DNA of 64,000 nt, taken from positions 8,367,943 through 8,431,942 of the forward strand of contig OX387603.1 of the NCBI GenBank assembly GCA_947568835.1, read 5' to 3'. This document shows positions 25,601-38,100 of the stretch, piece after piece. The position numbers and the translations under genes were made by a program. The notes under the pieces were generated by a model that did no database searches, was not told where the DNA came from, and saw only the letters and a program-made list of their open reading frames with translations. The DNA is from Protonemura montana. Lineage: Eukaryota > Arthropoda > Insecta > Plecoptera > Nemouridae. Every line of letters begins with the position of its first letter. Within the stretch, counting starts at the first letter, position 1.

Positions 25601-28600
25601 TGTGGGCGCGTGAGGTGGCATCTCTGGTGGGCTTGACCCTGCCCTTGGTGCCGATGAAGCACGCTTACGTGGTGACCGAGAGTCTTGAAGGTGTGAAAGG
25701 GCTTCCCAACGTGCGCGACCACGACTTCGCCATGTACTTCCGCATCCAGGGCGAGTCGCTATGTCTGGGGGGATACGAGCCCAATCCTATCATACTCGAT
25801 AAGGTAACTTTGACGCCAGCTGTGTGTTTAGCAACGTGCAAGGATTGGCGAGCAAGACTCGGGCAGCTATTATCGTGTGGCTGGCCGGAATACTGGAAAT
25901 GCAATGACTTTCCATTTTTCGTGATGCACCTGTCTTATTTACACCCCTCCGCGAGACCGCTTTGTTCTCAAAATCATAAGTTTAGATTTTTCTGTTTATA
26001 AAACTCACAAGGTTCTATTTCTGCTTAACTATTTGCTTTGCATCCACAGTAGTTCCATTTTGAAAAATACTTTTATGCACCCTAGCTGTGTTAGCTTAGA
26101 AATTACCTGTTTAAGTTGCACAAATTTGACGTCCCTGACTTGTCTGGAAGTTGGTCTATGACCAAAAAGTACAATGTTACAGCGCTTGCAATACAAAAGT
26201 CCAACTCTTCCATTCCATTCTATTTGTTAGGTCCCATCCGACTTCCACTTCGGTCTGTACGAACTGGACTGGACCGTGTTTAGCCAACACATGCAGGGCG
26301 CAGTCACGCTGGTACCGTCATTTGAGACGGCGGGCATCAAGACGACGATTTGCGGCCCAGAGAGCTTCACGCCTGACCACAAGCCGCTGATGGGCGAAGA
26401 CCCGAGACTCAACGGTCTCTACCACGGCTGCGGCTTCAACTCGGCGGGCATGATGCTAGGCGGGGGATGCGGGCAGCAATTGGCGCAATGGATCATCCAC
26501 GGCCGCCCCAACTTGCCAATGTTTAACTACGACATCCGTCGGTTCTCTCCGGAGCAGTGTTCGGCGACACAGTGGATCAATGAGAGGAGTCATGAGAGTT
26601 ATGTCAAGAACTATAGCATCGTTTTTCCACACGACGAATCACATGCGGGAAGGAATTTTAAGCAAGACGCGTTCCATAAGGTTGGTTTTTTTTCAAAAGT
26701 AACGTGAGCTATGACGTAGAGTTTGCAAAATTGTCAGAAATGTCTCTCAAAAAAAGGTATCTAATTATGTAGTTAAAATCAGAGAATTCTTTTGGTATTT
26801 GCAGCCGCCATTAAAATGTATGTTCTTCAACTATTGATAACAGTAATATTCATGATGAAAGATTTATTCGTGTGTGATAGAGACACAGTGGTACAAAATA
26901 TGGAATGTACTACGAATTTTTTTTTCAAATACATTTCTATTTCAAAGTATTTTGGAGTGCATTTAAATTGAGCTTAATCTCAGTTATGCAAGAAAGCTAG
27001 GGACAATCAGGAAATCGTCGGAGAAATCATGAACTATGCTTGCTAACAGCTCCATATGCTGCACAGGAACTGGTTGAGGCTGGAGCGGTAATGGAGGAGA
27101 GACAGGGCTGGGAGCGACCCGGGTGGTTCTCCCTGCTGGGTTCGGCTCCAATCCCAAAGTACGACTGGTACGGTGCATACGGCACCCTGCACAACTCAGA
27201 CACACGCTACCTGGACCTGCTCAAGCGAGACTACTCGTTTGGCTTCCCAGGGCATCACAATATTGTAAATACACCCACAGGGGTTAACAAGTTTAGAGAA
27301 AATATTCACTTTTCATATGATTTTCAGTAGCACTGTATTTACAGCTTCTTTCTTCAGTGTATTCTATAAATGCTTGTGTTGTCTAAGAGCAAAACTATTG
27401 ATGAGGTTTAAATATATCCAACAAATTTGATTGGTGTCTTGCCCTGGTCGCGCATATTCAATTTTTACACTCAATTTCCATGGCTGTTCAAATGATTATG
27501 ATCAATTATAAAAAAAAATATATATATTATTTTAAATGTTCTTTCTCTGGATATTCATCCCAACTTGTTGTAGATTGGGGAAGAAGCTCTGGCTTGCCGA
27601 GAGCAAGTGGCGCTGTTCGACATGTCATACTTTGGCAAGATGTACCTCTCTGGCCCCGATGCACAAAAGGCAGCTGACTGGATTTTCACGGCGAACACGA
27701 GACAGCCGATCGGGAAAACAGTCTACACATGCTTACTAAACAAGAACGGTGGAGTTGAAGGGGATGTCACTGTCAGCGCCATTGAAACAGGTTCTGGGGG
27801 TTCTGCACAACCGATATTTAAGGTAGAGATTCCATTTCTTCAATTCTGCAAGCAGTAATTCATTCTCAAACCTGCTGTCATACCTACTGTCATACTTAGA
27901 CCAAGTGCTTCTTTTTAAGAACCATGTATTAAATATAAAGAATATCAGCATTGGCTTGTTTCATGTTTCGTGAGCACTTCGAACAACTTACTGGTATATT
28001 TTCAGGGACGTGGATTTTATATCGTCTCTGGCGGAGCATCAGCATATCACACTTGGGCTCACATCCAGTCTCTCATCAACCAAAAGTCATTCAAAGTTAA
28101 TCTTACCAAGCTAGCAGACAAGATAGGTGTTCTTTCGATTCAAGGACCCCACAGGTAGGTTTTCACTAGCCAAACCCTCTAGTATTCCTTCAAGCAGACT
28201 TGATTTATTTAAAAAGTAAGAGAAATTATAATCGAGACCGTTTTTTTTTCACCATAATTCAGCCGAGCACTGCTCTCCAGTCTCGTAAACACTGACCTGA
28301 GCGACCAGTATTTTCCATTATCGACCACACAGTTGGTGACCGTGGCTGGACACCAATGCCGAGCCATTCGAGTCAGTTTCGTTGGCGAACTCGGTTACGA
28401 ACTGCATGTGCCGTGGGACTCGTGTCTACCTGTCTACAACGCTGTCGTGCACAAGGGGCGCAAACATGGCTTAAGACTTGCGGGGTATCGCGCCCTTTAC
28501 TCGCTGAGCAGCGAAAAAGGTGGGAGCTTATAAGTTAAGATATAGTTACCAACTTACCATTTATTGATGGTTCAAGTTTTGTTTTGACAAAAACTGTGAT

Positions 28601-29432
28601 TTGAGTTGGCTAGAAAATAAAGTAAGCCTAGACATGCTGATGCAACGGAGCTGTATCTTCACTGCTACAGCAGTATCAACCATGAACTTTATGATAAACA
28701 ATTGAATTAACTTGAAAGTTAATACACTTTTCATTCTTCTTTCAGGTTATCACTTATGGCATTCGGATCTGCGAGCCGATGACAGTCCGATCGAGGCAGG
28801 GCTTGGATTTGCATGCCGGAAAGACGGAGACTACTACGGCAAAGCTGCATTGGATGAGGCAAGGAAAAGCAAGATCGAGAAGCGCCTGGCGTTCTTCCAG
28901 TTGAAGGACCCAGTTCCTGTTTGGGGCTTGGAAGCAATCTGGAGGGACAACGAGGTGGTCGGTTACCTGCGCAGAGGGGAATACGGATATGCTTTGGGTT
29001 CAAGCATTGGTCAAGGGTGAGAGAAATCTTTCTAAAATTTTACTACTTTTACAAATCAAAACAAAAAAGTCCCTTACCTTGCCTATTAAATCACTGCCAA
29101 TTTTTTTTTTTTTAATTGTCCCCTTTGGCAGAATCTTGGCATTCTTTGCAAAAGTGTTCTTCCATCTGCACAATTTTGGTTTGATGTTCAAAGATACATC
29201 AGGACTCTTTACTATAAGCAGGTATGTCACGTTTTGAAATGCTCTCGATTGCAGCTACGTCCGTTCGTCTGGTGAAAATGGAGTAACGGCTGATTACCTC
29301 ACAAGTGGGCGATACGAGATTGAGGTGATGGGAAAGCGACACGAAGCTACATTGCATCTCAAAAGTCCTTTTGACCCGCAAAGCAAAAGGCCAAAGGGTA
29401 TCTATGAAGAACCTATTCCCATCAGACAATAA
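16601..29432 (+). CDS. Sardh: Sarcosine dehydrogenase, mitochondrial, copy 1
   Basis: Oxidatively demethylates sarcosine to glycine in the mitochondrial matrix, passing the one-carbon unit to tetrahydrofolate and electrons to ETF. Coding exons: 16601-16624, 16929-17031, 17989-18068, 18460-18633, 24677-24889, 25381-25504, 25598-25803, 26231-26680, 27067-27264, 27574-27822, 28006-28154, 28263-28519, 28746-29016, 29255-29432. All phases close: 891 aa, close to vertebrate enzymes. The N-terminus is Arg-rich (MFRLAS...RMRRQAT), fitting import. The FAD dinucleotide fold VVIIGGGSAGC is at residues 38-49. TTWHTAGL carries His77, the expected covalent FAD attachment site. [17 protein letters not shown] and [17 protein letters not shown] favour SARDH over PDPR or DMGDH. 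The C-terminal half is the GCV_T folate-binding module ([16 protein letters not shown]). Intron 4 is about 6 kb and hosts a fucosyltransferase gene. Confidence 0.93.
17181..17313. repeat. Hairpin repeat with tRNA T-arm/B-box motif (unit 1)
   Basis: Near-perfect inverted repeat of about 130 bp in intron 2 of dehydrogenase copy 1. The arms carry GCCCAAACGGGGACTCGAAC and its complement around a loop near 17247. CTCGAGTCCCC resembles a tRNA T-arm, the pol III B box. No D-arm, anticodon arm or complete cloverleaf is present, so it is not a tRNA gene. Confidence 0.85.
19330..20910. repeat. Diverged direct duplication inside intron 4
   Basis: TTTATCTGCAATCGTCTGCA occurs at about 19336 and, with one T fewer before it, about 19860, each followed by similar sequence. 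Segments at about 19650-19840 and 20710-20910 also match, for example ACCTAAAGATAA against ATCTAAAGATAA, then a shared TTACCAAC. An old tandem duplication, with extra sequence in the second unit, fits best. Confidence 0.5.
19620..20895 (-). pseudogene. Duplicated exon-like segments with a hydrophobic stretch
   Basis: On the minus strand, 20895-20686 has an acceptor-like TTACTTTTACAG and then an open frame of about 60 codons to a stop after KHH. It includes [18 protein letters not shown], a plausible membrane segment. The paralogous segment at about 19780-19620 keeps the hydrophobic frame ([17 protein letters not shown]) but has a stop where the upstream part should be. This may be remnant last exons of a membrane protein gene, or chance. 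I do not recognise the family and see no upstream exons. Confidence 0.25.
21222..21237. repeat. Poly-C tract (16 C)
   Basis: A homopolymer of 16 C in the AT-rich intron, on the side upstream of the fucosyltransferase exon. Confidence 0.95.
22252..23464 (+). CDS. Alpha-1,3-fucosyltransferase (GT10), nested gene
   Basis: Golgi enzyme transferring fucose from GDP-fucose to glycans. One large exon begins after a TTTTTTACAG acceptor at 22251 and encodes about 400 aa to TAA. A basic SKKNR precedes a signal anchor ([19 protein letters not shown]), giving type II topology, then a stem and the catalytic domain. Family motifs: [15 protein letters not shown], and the GT10 signature [10 protein letters not shown]...YVTEKLF...VVPVVYGG about 265 codons after the GTG at 22280. 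The C-terminus holds [14 protein letters not shown]. No in-frame ATG precedes the anchor in this exon, so a short 5' exon with the start must lie upstream; I could not place it. A GTG start at 22280 is unlikely. The gene lies within intron 4 of sarcosine dehydrogenase 1, same strand. It most resembles arthropod FucT-C-type enzymes, not core-specific FucT-A, but the subtype is uncertain. Confidence 0.88.
23621..23626 (+). terminator. Poly(A) signal of the fucosyltransferase
   Basis: AATAAA about 157 nt after the TAA of the nested gene. It supports an independent transcript ending inside the host intron. Confidence 0.55.
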
Positions 29433-30901
29433 ACGTGAGCAAGTAGCTCATTTCCTATTTAAAAGACCACCATACTGTGTTAAAAAATAGTTGTGATACA
29501 GATTGCTTCATCTCAGGTATTATGAAAATATGTATAAACAGAACTGGTAATTTGACATAATAGCTGAGTTACCAATAGTTTATTTTTTAAATATTTTAGG
29601 TACACAGTGTTCTTTGTTTGATGTGGTGCTACAAGTTGCGAAAGACCTTTGGCAAAGCAACAAATAATAAATTACATTTAACATTTATCGTACAATTGTA
29701 ATAACAGACACAAGACAATTTAGACAAATACCTAGGTAGGTATTTCTTGTAATTTTGTAGTATATTTTTGTATTTTATTAAAATATGTGTACATTTATTT
29801 ATTAATAAAAATAATACATGCACCCTACCTCTATTTGGATATTATATGATTTATGTGATAAGACAGAGTGATAAGACAGAGTGATAGAAGAATGATAAGA
29901 TTTCATAAGAAATAATGTTACATTTGATAAGACATGTCCCTACATATGTTCTTGTGTGGACAAAACTACAATTACATTTATTTTGATTGGAGTTCGATTC
30001 AACAATCGAAGATTGTGTGAACATGTGACTACAGCACGTGACTGGTCTTTGCACGTGACTTGTATAATTGATGTTGATTTGATGAAAATTCTTGCAATGA
30101 CATTGACATTGACAATTGGCAACACGTGCGGGCCAGGAAGGCTAGGCGAAAGGGAACTTATTTTTTATCGTAGATTGAAAGCAAGCCAACACAGTGCGGC
30201 GTTTCTTACCACTGTTAACTAAAAAGAGAGAGTGAGTAATCACAAATGAGGTACCTGTCAATTTTTCGTTCTGATTGTACTGTATTTGGTATCAAAAGTC
30301 AACATTTTTTAGGTTAGTGGCCGTAACGATGTTTTATCATTGACTCTTGATTGACTCTATTGGATCAATTTATCCTGCCCATAAATATTTCAATTTATCT
30401 CACAATGTGTTAACCTTGAGCGAAATAACATGACACACTCACTCGCCATTTTAGAGATGGCAATTGCCGGCTAGAATCAGCTCTAGTTTGCAATTTGAAT
30501 TTTATTAGGTACGTATAATCCACTTGTCACATTTATCGGGCTCGTACTCCAACAGATACCAAAACAGAAACCTGGTCTTACTTACTTCTTAGATATTTAA
30601 TTTTTGTTTGCTTGCTTTTTGTGTCTTTCTAGCTATAGTTTTAGTCTTTTGCCAGCACTCATTAGCTGTATTATGTACAAGGGCTCTTTTGCAAACTGAG
30701 AAAAATAACTTTGTAGTGCCTACAATTGTGATTCCAGCCGACTGCTAAACCTTTTGAATGTTTGGTATTATGCATAGAGTTTTTCATGACTTAACATCAC
30801 TGAGGTAGTGAATCTGCTTTAGCTCTCAGAAAATAATTTAAGCATTCAAATTGTTTCTAATTTTTGGCAACAGATTTGGACTTTCGGAGTCAGTTTGCAC
30901 A
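29433..30901. other. Spacer between the two sarcosine dehydrogenase genes
   Basis: About 1.47 kb holding the 3' UTR of copy 1 and the promoter of copy 2. A short tandem GTGATAAGACAGA repeat lies near 29857-29885. CGCCATTTT (YY1/Pho-like) occurs at about 30444. A TCAGT initiator-like motif sits about 12 nt before the copy 2 ATG; if it is the start site, the 5' UTR is very short. No other gene is seen. Confidence 0.5.
29804..29809 (+). terminator. Possible poly(A) signal of dehydrogenase copy 1
   Basis: AATAAA about 370 nt after the stop codon at 29432, in an AT-rich stretch. Confidence 0.4.
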
Positions 30902-32149
30902 ATGTTTCGCTTGGCTGCAAAGAAGGTAAACTTCTAGACAATATTTACTCTGCTCTGCATTCAGAAATCATTTAAATGGTTCTTTTAGTACCTCTCTACC
31001 TACTTTTCTACCTCTAAAGTGTAAATACTAAAAAACTACTTGATTTTCTAAAATATGCTTCTGTATACCATATTTGCTTCAGCCTGTTTAGAAAAAGATA
31101 TCTCAAAATGTAAAAAATTACTCAACAGTAGTTTTACTAAAGAGAATCCTGTAGCCTTGCTACAACTTTTGGTCATCACTGTTGTTGCTATGACCTACCA
31201 TAATTTTATTTCATACTCTAGTTGCGTCCTCAACATGCTATCAATTACGCACCAACTACGCTGTGGTTGCGTCATCAGTCGACAGCAACCACAACAGTAC
31301 CAGAGAATGCCGATGTTGTCATCATTGGTACGGAGCAAAACTGTTAAATTATCTCACAGAAAGCGTTAAATTTTATTTACACCCAACAAATAAGAATAAG
31401 TTGATTCCCTCATGTACATAAGTACATAAATGTACAGTTGCAAGTCATAACAACTTTCTGTCATTACAATTCACAACCACCAAAAATAAAAAATCTTTTT
31501 GTTCATTGGTACTACAACCAGATTGGCTATTGACGCTCGTCGACTTTTCATCCATTTAGGAGGAGGCTCGGCCGGATGCAACACCTTGTATCACCTGTCA
31601 AAGCTTGGAGTTAAAGCCGTACTTCTCGACCGATCCAAGGTAATTGATTGTAACATGTAATGGATATTGAATCCCTTGCGTACTGAAGTCTCTAATTGAC
31701 TTCTATCAGAGACAGCAGGGTCAGCAGGATGGAAAAAAAGAACTTCATATGTAACTCAACCTACAATGTGTTTAGAATAAAGTCTCTGTGGAATTACAAT
31801 TGATCGATTAGTGGGGTTTAATGTTTCACTATTTCGACAACAGGCCCTGTGACCCTGGTCTACGGGTGTGAGCAACAGGATTCCTCCACAAACCCATGCT
31901 GTTGAGAGGTTGATAAGCAAGGCGAATAAAGCTGCTGTACTAAATTTGATGCCTGCTACTTCTCTGCCAAACAGAACTGATGGTCACCCATCCAGTACCT
32001 GACCCAGCTCAGTGTTGCTTAACTCACAAGAACCTTTGTTTTGACCCTTCTTAACCATTCTATATGAAATTACAAGGATGGCAAAACCATCATTTTTGAT
32101 AGCAAATGCATTCAAGAAATTCCGAATTGCCAACAGTTTTTGCTCCTAT

Positions 32150-32180
<31 letters not shown>

Positions 32181-35100
32181 TTATTCATCCCAATTGAATT
32201 GTTAAACAATATTGGACATGTCAGTAAAAAGTAACAGGAACTGTAGGAAACCTAGGAAACAGGAACTGTAGTGGCTTAAGAATAATTAAAATGTGTTGGT
32301 ATTTGATATTGTATTTAAATTAGTCCTAAGAAACTGTACCTATCAAATAATTTTGGCCATGGGGTTTAGGTGACAGCGGGTACGACGTGGCACACGACGG
32401 GCGTTCTGTGGCGGCTGCGCCACAGCGATGTTGACATCCCGTTGCTGAATTCTACCCTAGAGACGCTGAAGGGTCTTGAGGCTGAGACTGGCATGGACCC
32501 CGGCTGGACCAACAACGGGGGACTCTACATCGCAAACACCAAGGCAAGCATTGTTGTGACATAATGATGATTGATGCTTCAACAGTAATATTGTTGAGTT
32601 AGGAAGCTCTGGCAAGTGATGTCAGTATCTCCTTGGATCTCCTCAATATTATAAACTCTGTTTAAAATATGTTTTAAATTGCAAATGTGCAAAGGATTTT
32701 ATTCCTGGAAACTTCAAAACCTCTAAAAAATGTGTGCCCACAGGGAGATCAATTTAAAATAGTGATTTACGTCCCCTTTTGGGAACCAATTTTAGAAAGG
32801 CTTTTAGGGTTTCTAATAATAAATATTTTCTTGCTTGGCCATGTTTTTCATATTTAAAGTAGGCATCCTTTGATCACATTGGAGCACATGTAATTGAACA
32901 AGAAATCTTCCTGGTGTCTCACTGCATCTACAGGATCGACTGGAGGAGTATCGACGCCTGCAGACTACTGGAAAAAGCTTCGGCATCGAGTCAGCGCTGC
33001 TGGATCCTGCTGAAACCCAGGCACTGTTTCCGCTGATTGACCCGTCGGTGATTGTCGGCAGTCTATTCAGCCCTGGAGACGGGTTCATGGACCCTGCAAT
33101 GATGTGCGCAGCCCTTAATAAGGCGTCCCAGCAAAACGGAGCGAAGGTTAGTGAGACTCGATCGTACATTTGGGGGGTTCTAGGTTAAAAAACGTTGACC
33201 GGGGATCTCAGGGGGTATTATGGTAATTATCTGTGCAAGTAGAATTTTCCAGGGTTGGTACTTTGGACTGCTCAAGTGGAAGCAGCACAATTTTTAACCA
33301 ACTGGGCAAGATAGCACATTAAAATTGTGCCTCCTGGTACTCCAGATTCAAGGTTAGAATTGGAAAGTGGTGTAGATGTCGGTATGCTCCCTTTTTACGA
33401 TACCGCTTTAATTGACTAACTAAACGACTCATAGTTGAATTCTATTCTCCAGCTTTGTTCGGAATTACTTTGGTAATCTTGAAGTGGGTATGCGCTGCAT
33501 ACCCAGCATACCCTGACTGCATGCCCCTGGTCATATAAGGAACAATTAAAATCATCAACTTTGACGACAACATTGCTCTGTTGTGTTGAGTTTGTCGGCC
33601 CTATAAAGGGTCTAGTGGCTTGACAATCAATGGCGTGAGGCACATCCAAACATGGCTCATGTTTTGTTCCATGGAAAGTAAGCTTAGTCGATGACACATT
33701 AAATGGCAATATCTATTGATTAATTAAAAAAGTGCCAAAAACGACTTTCTGAAACTTTAAGCACTTGCAAGCTACTCCCAAATCTTGAGATTAAAAGTGC
33801 CATGGACTTCCTAATGTGGTCACCTATCCAATGCCTCTTTGTTGCTTAACTTTTGTGTTCTTCAAAGAGCCTGCTCTTCCTTCTATCCAAACTGGTCGCA
33901 ATTTAGAAACAGTCATTAATCAACATGATTTAAATGCAATAAAAGCCATAACACAAGAGAGTCAGCATGATTATATTTGACAGATAATTGAAAACTGCCC
34001 AGTCAGCCAAATCCAAACGGGGACCAACATTTTGGGAACGAAGCAGGTCACAGGTGTGGTCACTCCACACGGCACGATCAAGACAAACTGTGTTGTGAAC
34101 TGCGCTGGTAGGTTGATCAGCGTAGTGGTTAAAACCACACTGAAAGTTATTAAAAAATAAGTAATAACAAAACCTTATATTATGGAATTAAGACCTAGGT
34201 GCCAGTTTATAAAATATGAATCATATTTTGTTCATTCAAATATTTTTCCCATTGAACCCTATCACTAACTGTTGTGAGAAACTCGTACAGCACTTGTACG
34301 CAGCTGTTTTATTATTGCAGGTATACTTTTATAAACACAATGGTATTATCAGTATTATCTCCTAAAGGGGCAAATTTTTTATATTTTACAACATGTTTTG
34401 AGTGGAAGCTCTATGGTTAATGTCATGGACAAACTCCAGAGCATAACTGAATTCAATAAAAGATATCTGCAAGATTGATATCAACAAGAAATATTATCAC
34501 CTGATATGAATAAGTTTCCCTAGTTCCCTAGTAGACAAACCCAATGAATACATCAAAATACTTGGAATAATTAATTTTTTTTGTCACAATTTCATTCATT
34601 TTTGTATTTGTGTAGTTTCGTACTACCATAGCTAATGTTAAACTATCTCCACTAAAAATAGCCTCTAAATGACTACTTTACCGACAAAAATGAAGGATGT
34701 GACTATGTCACCTATGTTTTGAAATTGAATGTTAAGAAATTCCATTCCGATATTTATTGCAGAAATTACTCGTATTTGAGACTAGTTTACTTACCAAAAC
34801 TTGGCCAATCTGCTTCAAAATTGATATATGATTTGTTTCCATGTCACTACGCCTACTGATGCCCATTACGCACATTCCAGGAGTATGGTCACGAGAAGTT
34901 GCGGCTATGGTCGGTTTGAGTTTGCCTCTGCTGCCATCGAAACATGCGTATGTCGTAACGGAAGGCATCAAGCTTGCCCGCGGCATGCCCAACATCCGAG
35001 CGCCTGACGATTCTTTCTACATTCGAATCCAGGGAGAAGCCATGTGTCTTGGAGGGTACGAGCCCAACCCCATCATCCAAGACAAGGTAAACATGTGCTG

Positions 35101-38100
35101 GTCAATTTAGTTGAAATCTGATTTTAATTGCAAACGCTTGCAATGCGCGGGTTTTTTTAAATTATTATCAACACTAAAACTGTCTCAAAAATTGATGCCC
35201 AAACGGGGACTCGAACCCCAATCTCCACCTATCGCGAAAGGTGGAGATTGGGGTTCGAGTCCCCGTTTGGGCATCAATTTTTGAGACAGTTTTAGTGTTG
35301 ATGTGCTGGTTAACATATTTGTGTTACATATGATTTTTTTTTCTACTATCAAAGGAGTGCTTTTTTTTTAATTGGGATATCCAGCTACAGTTTTTGAAAT
35401 GTGGAAATTGGAAGTATGAATTTATCTAATCAACTGAAATCGCTCAAATATGAACAAAATGTGTTGCTATTTGGATGATTTTTTGACAATTTTCACTTCG
35501 AAACATGATTAAATTGAAACACATAGTTAAAAATTAGAAGTGTTGCTGCAGCACCACAGCACAGTAGTACAAGCCCGCCCTCCTTACCAAATTATTATTC
35601 CTAATAATGCATCTCAACTGCTTGGATTTGTGTTGGAATCATTTTGATTGATTTGAATCGTCCTTCGGAAGTAGTTTTACGTCCCGTTGTGCACTTTAAC
35701 AAGTGTGGGATAACAGAAGGCGCCTAGTTTTTCCTCGTTTCTGGGCAAGGTTTTTTAGCATTGTCATTTGTTTTGCCACCAACAATATTGTACAATTCCC
35801 TGACAATTCAAAATTTCACTCACATTCCTTTCATCCACCAAACACTTAAGTGCACGCAATTCGTATCAAACTGCAAGCCTAAAAGTGGTTTCTGCCAAAT
35901 CTCAGACCGTGCCATGTTGCCTAAGTGCGAGTGAGACAGATGTTTAGCCTCACCCCATTCAGCAAGCAAAGAAAAGGGTTGAAGGCAGGTAACTGGCATA
36001 AGCGATATATGATTTTGACAATTTATTGAAAAAATATCTGTTAATCTTTTTTTTTTTTATAGTTTAGGGAAGCAGTTTTTTCTGACTATATTATTATTAT
36101 ACATTTTTAATCAAGTTTCTACTACAATTACTGAGAAACTTAGTAAAATTTAAACTCGTTATAAAATTGCAATGCAAAAGTCAATGTTATCATAAAAACA
36201 AGTTTCAAAATTATTTTTTATCTCAAACCAAAACGCCGTGTATAGATGTTAAAAATTTGTTTAAGATTGATTAATATTTTAATTGTAGATTTCATGACAA
36301 ACCCTAAACACGGTAGGACATGACAATATAAGACCCTTTCCTAATTTTCACCAAACAGTAGCAGGTACCTTCTGACCGCGATCCGTGGTCTCAAAAACAC
36401 CATGAAATATCCTTCATATTGAGTGCCAACCTCCTTTGAATACCCAACTTCAAGAAACTCCTAGCTTCGCTATTTCGAAAGTAGTGTATTTCTGATTTTT
36501 TTTTTTTTTTTTTAATGATAAAATTGGTTACTTATAAGTTATAAGGATAAGAACAATTCTTCATGCAGTAAACGTTTCATAAATATTTAAAGTAGGTACA
36601 TATTTTGTGCTTTCATTAAAATATGCAATGGAAACCAATTTCATCATAAAGACACATTCATCATATTCTAAAATGGCATTTACCATTTGCATTTACATAG
36701 ACGTCATATTTGTATTCGATACCCTGCTGATTGCAGAGGTTGACGAAGGAAACAAATCTCAAGATAAACTTTGGATGCACGAGAATGGACCGCAAGCAAC
36801 CCTTATTTTTTTTAAAGTTGCCATTGTCTGTCTTCGCATCGCTCAGCGAATAATGTCGCAGGTACCAGACCTCTCAAGTTCCAGAGAGGACTTTTTATTT
36901 GAGTGCAGGTACAGCCTAAAACCAACATAAGACAATTTGAGAAACCAGACATTAAACCACAGCATCTGCTCTCCTAACAGTTCTTTGTTAAATTCTTAAA
37001 TCAAAAATCATTCACCGGCAGATATACCTAGTCTGACTTTGCCCAGCTAATGATGACGCAATACCGTTAATTGTATAGGTTGCAATACGTATTAATATTT
37101 CAGGTGGCTCCCGACTTCAACTTTAGCCTCTACGAGCTAGACTGGAACGTGTTCAACACCCACATGGAAGGGGCCACTAAAGTACTGCCGGTTTTCAAGA
37201 CGGCAGGCATCAAGACTACTGTCTGCGGTTCAGAGAGCTTCACGCCTGACCACAAGCCGCTGATGGGCGAAGACCCGAGACTCAACGGACTCTACCACGG
37301 CTGTGGCTTTAACTCGGTAAGCCTGCAGTTGATTGCTAACAAGTTTTTAAATGATTTGGTTCAAATGGCTAACGATATTTGCTAAGCGTAAAAATAAGGA
37401 AATAATGTTATGTTACTGAAAATATTGAACCATTTTAATACCGTCTTGATTCTTAGTCATTGGCTCAGAATGCTTTAAGATTTTGTTTATGTTATATTCT
37501 TATTCTGCTTACCAGTAACAGTATTACAATCAAGCACAGGGAAGATTGCTTACTTGATACTTGTATTTATTTTTTACGCTTAGCTGTAATTGATTATCAA
37601 AATATTTACGCAATTATTGTTTTAGGACGCTTGGTGTATTGAGTCAGTTTAAAGTTATAACAAAAATGGTAAAGCTACAAACTGGTGATGAATCCAGTCT
37701 TTTATCTCAAACATAGCTTCTTCAATAGTTTCAGCGGAACTCCTACGTTTTTTTTAAAACATCGAAACGGAAGTTAAATAAATACGCCAACTCTTCTGCA
37801 CTTCTCACCCGAGTATCCTTGTATCTGTGATTCCCTATTGCCAATGCATGCTGTGTTATAAGCCTACTGCTCTGCTGTTCTCACCCAACATTTCACATAC
37901 CTGTGATTTCCTATTGCCAATGAATGCTATGTTTTGGCAGGTGGGCATGATGCTGGGTGGTGGATGTGGACAGCAACTGGCTCGGTGGATCGTGAACGGC
38001 CGCCCCGACTTGCCCATGTACAAGTATGACATCCGTCGCTTCTCAGCAGAGCAGCGATTGGGCGGGCGATGGCTTGAGGAGCGGATTCACGAGGCGTACG

